Of a stretch of 64,000 nucleotides of DNA, positions 60,787 to 64,000 are shown piece after piece; position 1 is the stretch's first letter; every line of letters begins with the position of its first letter. The position numbers were made by a program, and so were the translations under genes. A model generated the notes under the pieces. That model saw only the letters and a list, made by a program, of their open reading frames with translations. It was not told the origin of the DNA and made no database searches. This stretch comes from Andrena cerasifolii (lineage: Eukaryota > Arthropoda > Insecta > Hymenoptera > Andrenidae): assembly GCF_050908995.1 (NCBI RefSeq), contig NC_135121.1, positions 12,338,001 to 12,402,000 of the forward strand, in the 5' to 3' direction.

Positions 60787-62376
60787 ATGGCTGGCGAACG
60801 CATAGGAATTAAGAAACATATTCCTGTATGAATTTTCCGTAAAATAAAATAAAAAATATGTGTACAGGAAAAATAATTAATTGACGACTGCACCAAACTC
60901 CTCCCAAGATTATACGAAGTATACACACTATCTCCTGCGCTTTAGGTACCCGAGACGAATATTCCAGCATCGAGACATCGAACGAGAACCAGTCGAGCAT
61001 TTCCGAATAAGTAAACTTTCAGTGGAAAGAAAGAATGGACCGCAGTGTGGCAGCACGGAGCCACGACGACCCAGTAAATCGACGCACATGTGCAGGAGAA
61101 ATACGAGACCAGGGAAATGCTTTCAGGTCTCCGTCGCTCTGGCCATTCGCGTAACCAATGCCTGATAGACGTCCTCGTGTAGCCAAGGATTGGAAAACAA
61201 CCGAGGTTTATCGCTGGTCATACGCGAAACGCGTGGATGCTGTCGTAACGTGATTATATCAAGCTGACGAGAGGCCAAGAGCGAGCGCGGAAGCTCGAAA
61301 TCGCGGGGATATTAAAACGAGAAAAGGGAGGGAGGCCTGGAAATCACTGGGAACGCAATCTGCAAACACGCTCGTTACCCTTAACGAAGAAACATCCCAT
61401 GCTTCAGCGCAGCAATGTGTTCACTCCGCGTATTTCGCGGATACACCCTTCGAAATGATGAAACGAGATTTGACACCGCTCTGTTTCCCCATTCCATATC
61501 CAAAATTCCAAATAACAAGCCCTCAGATCCAATTGTTGCACGAATGAGACGCAGACGAGACTGCTGGTAACGCCAGTCAGCGAACCCCCGCGGGAATCGC
61601 GCAGCTATGCAGCTGGGAAAAGTTAGTCGAGCCGCAGGCCCTTCGGTAACACCTGCAGCGAGATCTGAACAACGAGTAATGGCAGAAACACAGAAGCGGG
61701 AGTATGATCGGAGAGATGGAAAGCTAGCGGAACCTCGGTGACCAAACTCCTTCTCCTCTGCTCTCCATTTTTCTGCGCCTCGAATAAATGCATACAGCGT
61801 CAGACCGAGGTTGGGGAAGGGAACTGGGGCTGTTCAGCGTCGTAGCGACCAGGATTCTTGGCCCGCCGACTGCGAATCCCCGGTTCCACACACGAAATCG
61901 TACCAACTCTTGCTACCAATAATAGAAACACGCGCGGTATCGGGAATGCCTGCCATATGAATGCAAAATTTCCGGGGGGAACCACTGTGGTGCAGTGACT
62001 GAAAAACACAGAGTTCCAATCCCGGGGATCCACACACAAAAATATTTTCCGTTCCCCCTGGGGGCTCGTATAAATACGCTCGGTATCGAGATCCACGCGA
62101 TCATCTAGCGTAGAAAAGTCGTCCATAGAGAAAGTCGGATTGTTCGGTCGAGATCTCGATGCCTCGAGCTTCCGAGTCTTCGACCCTGTCTCTGGGATTG
62201 AAAAAAACTCACGAAAAGTGGAACTTGCAAATGCAGGTGTATATACATGTCGCATGACTCTTTCATTTTACTGCCGAAGGGTTCTGGTGACTCTGGAGAT
62301 GTTTAGAAAATTTCAGAGTTGCCGAAGGATTGCAATATTTGCGATGCGACTTCCGTCACGGACCTACCTAGTTTCC
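60787..62376. other. non-coding block
   Basis: Mixed composition. Overlapping minus-strand frames at 61800-62255 have no recognisable motif. No inverted ends or tandem arrays seen. Confidence 0.4.
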
Positions 62377-62525
62377 TTAACCGTTAGAGGGCCGGGCTGG
62401 CCACTATAGTGGCCACCTAAGAATTTCGGTACTTTCCCTGCCATTTTGGTGGTATACATGCATAAATTTTAAGTAAATGAAAATTTACAATTTCAATGAA
62501 AAAATCCCGGCCCTCTAAAGGTTAA
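62377..62525. mobile_element. TTAA-flanked MITE (149 bp)
   Basis: TTAA at 62377-62380 and 62522-62525. Termini CCGTTAGAGGGCCGGG and, reversed, CCTTTAGAGGGCCGGG. A perfect 16-bp palindrome, GGCCACTATAGTGGCC, lies at 62399-62414. It shares its right TTAA with the next element. Confidence 0.75.
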
Positions 62526-62799
62526 GGGGGGAACCTGGTGTAACTAGTTGAAAATCGAGGCGTTTTCGGGAATTTTTTTTAAAGCAAGTATACCTATAAT
62601 CGATCTTTCTCAAGCATTCCGAAAAAATATTGTATTGTCAAGCTGAGGTAAATAATTTTTTTTTATTAAGTGATGCACGGTACTAGATGCAATCCTTAAA
62701 AGGGAAAAAGATTTTTTGAGAAGTATATTATAGCTTCTGAGTAAACAATTTCCAAAGACCACCCTTTTCTCGGCCTCCTGACTGAGCATGACCCCTCAA
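62522..62799. mobile_element. TTAA element with termini from two families (278 bp)
   Basis: The left end TTAAGGGGGGAACCTGGTG and the following ~130 bp align with the reversed right side of 24885-25595. The right end (CTCGGCCTCCTGACTGAGCA TGACCCCTCAA) aligns with the right end of 44425-44706 (TCGGCCGCCTGACTAGGTAT AACCCCTTAA). The right TTAA has decayed to TCAA (62796-62799). It looks chimeric. No coding capacity. Confidence 0.65.
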
Positions 62800-63780
62800 T
62801 ATTATTTATTTCTTCTTACTTGAGAAAAACCGTAAGCGTCCGGCACTACGGGAACTCTCCTTATTAGGATCTGCAGAGGATCGAGGATCTAGGACAACTC
62901 TTCTTGACTCACAGCGAGCCAGTAGAACCTCTAAAAGGTGAAGTTCAAAGAATACACATTCTAACCCAACGAATTTCGTTTTTTTTTTATTTAAAAAACC
63001 TTCCGCAATATCGTCGCGCAATGAGATGTGCCTAAAGTATAACTACACGAGCAAGAAGGTCGTTGCTGCTCGCAGCCCTCGTCCCCGCGGCAGTGGAGGC
63101 TCGTTTAGAATTCCAAGTGGCACCCGTTCCTCGAGGTGTGCGTAATTTAATCGAGTAATCCCGAGTTTTCGGCGGAGATCCCCCCAAAGAAGACTAATAG
63201 AAGGTGCGTGCGCGTTATAGTCGCCGAAACACGAATGTATGGAGCCCGGCTCGAGATTATCTGTCGCGGGGAAATGTTCTCGGCGAGACAGGGGGTAAAA
63301 GAAAGACAGGAGCCGGGGGTGGAGGAGCAGCGATGAAACACGTACGGAGCAGAGAGCGAACCGCCGCGCCGCGCGGAATACCAAATTCCGCGGTTCCTAT
63401 CATATTCAGATTACGCCGCGATATATTTAATGCCGCCGGGCGAATTGTCGTATCAATGCAATCTTAAACGCATTAGCGCGCGTTCGGCCACGCCGCCGAG
63501 CTTCTTTCTGCCAGCTCGCGAGCAGCATTGGTAATGCAGCAGCGATTCGCGAGAGCTTTGGTAATCTTTTCGAGAGATCAAAACGGGAACAAGTCGACGA
63601 AGAAGTCACCGCTGTCAAACGGGGACTACTTAGATGAGTGTCACAGTCTTAGGATGCGTAACTGTTGCAACTGAACAGTTTAATGATTAATCATTCAAAG
63701 TGTAGCAAACATCGATACCCTTAAAGTTAACTACGAGATTAGAAGCTCACGAAATTTTTCATGGGACACACGTACGTCAG
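62800..63780. other. non-coding block
   Basis: Contains an oligo-T run near 62980 and GC-rich sequence 63,050-63,600. Frames there overlap on both strands. No repeats found until the hAT element. Confidence 0.4.
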
Positions 63781-63976
63781 CACTGGCGCACTTTGGATTT
63801 AATTTTGGAGGGATTCGAGTTGAAGGGATAAAAATATCTTTAATACAAATTCAGTAAAATTCATTAGGTAATTATAAAAAATTATTTAGAGAATAAAATA
63901 CAGGTTTGTTTTGATTTTACAAAGCTCCTTCTTTGGGGGTGCCACGGCCCCTTGCCCCCCTCTGGGTGCGCCACTG
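63781..63976 (-). mobile_element. hAT-type MITE, third copy (196 bp)
   Basis: On the minus strand it starts CAGTGGCGCACCCAGAGGGG and ends AAGTGCGCCAGTG. Inner words (CCCAAAGAAGGAGCTTTGTA, ATTTTATTCTCTAAATAATT, TTTGTATTAAAGATATTTTT) align with 48711-48909 and with both halves of 44290-44732. The flanks show no recognisable 8-bp duplication. Confidence 0.8.
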
Positions 63977-64000
63977 TCATCTGCAGATCATCTGCGGATC

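Overview
This is eukaryotic, animal-type, almost entirely non-coding DNA. There are no long open frames, no operon-like gene packing and no ribosome-binding sites. GC-rich blocks full of CpG alternate with AT-rich blocks, and the DNA is strewn with small transposable elements. CpG is not visibly depleted. This mosaic, together with short non-autonomous hAT, TTAA-type and TA-type elements and a tRNA-derived SINE, best fits an insect genome, probably Hymenoptera (bee, ant or wasp). That assignment is inference from texture; no gene here identifies the species. The window looks like intergenic or large-intron sequence.

Coding content is minimal. The best candidate is a 3' terminal exon at 40079-40178 (+): a good pyrimidine tract and AG acceptor, 32 sensible codons, then a stop. 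Just upstream is an 83-codon open frame (39772-40023) of uncertain status. Longer open frames elsewhere (up to 241 codons at 12458-13183) lie in GC-rich DNA, have arginine/serine/cysteine-rich random-looking translations, and are not called.

The real content is mobile and repeated DNA. hAT-type elements: 44290-44732 (perfect 8-bp target duplication), 48711-48909 and 63781-63976 (same family), 52686-52986 (perfect 8-bp duplication), 55309-55832 (perfect 8-bp duplication) and 45578-45932 (imperfect 8-bp duplication, five-copy internal array). TTAA-flanked elements: 24885-25595, 44425-44706, 49305-49457, 56926-57621, 62377-62525 and 62522-62799. TA-flanked elements: 9336-9770 (with a half copy at 5461-5755), 21952-22324 and 23858-24039. 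A tRNA-derived SINE family has four copies (36762-36945 minus, 53394-53600, 56889-57692, 60651-60786). There is one probable solo LTR (17452-17769), two LINE-like 3' tails, and foldback repeats at 5200, 8138, 12347, 26762, 34733, 39498, 40804 and 59212.

Two insertions are nested in elements whose relatives also lie in this window, so the empty site can be read directly: a 282-bp TTAA palindrome inside a hAT element (44425-44706), and a 696-bp TTAA palindrome inside the A-box of a SINE (56926-57621). Tandem arrays include a perfect 9 x 37 bp minisatellite (10895-11227) and a perfect 17 x 8 bp array inside a foldback (39561-39696). I found no CRISPR array, rRNA, functional tRNA or autonomous transposase gene.
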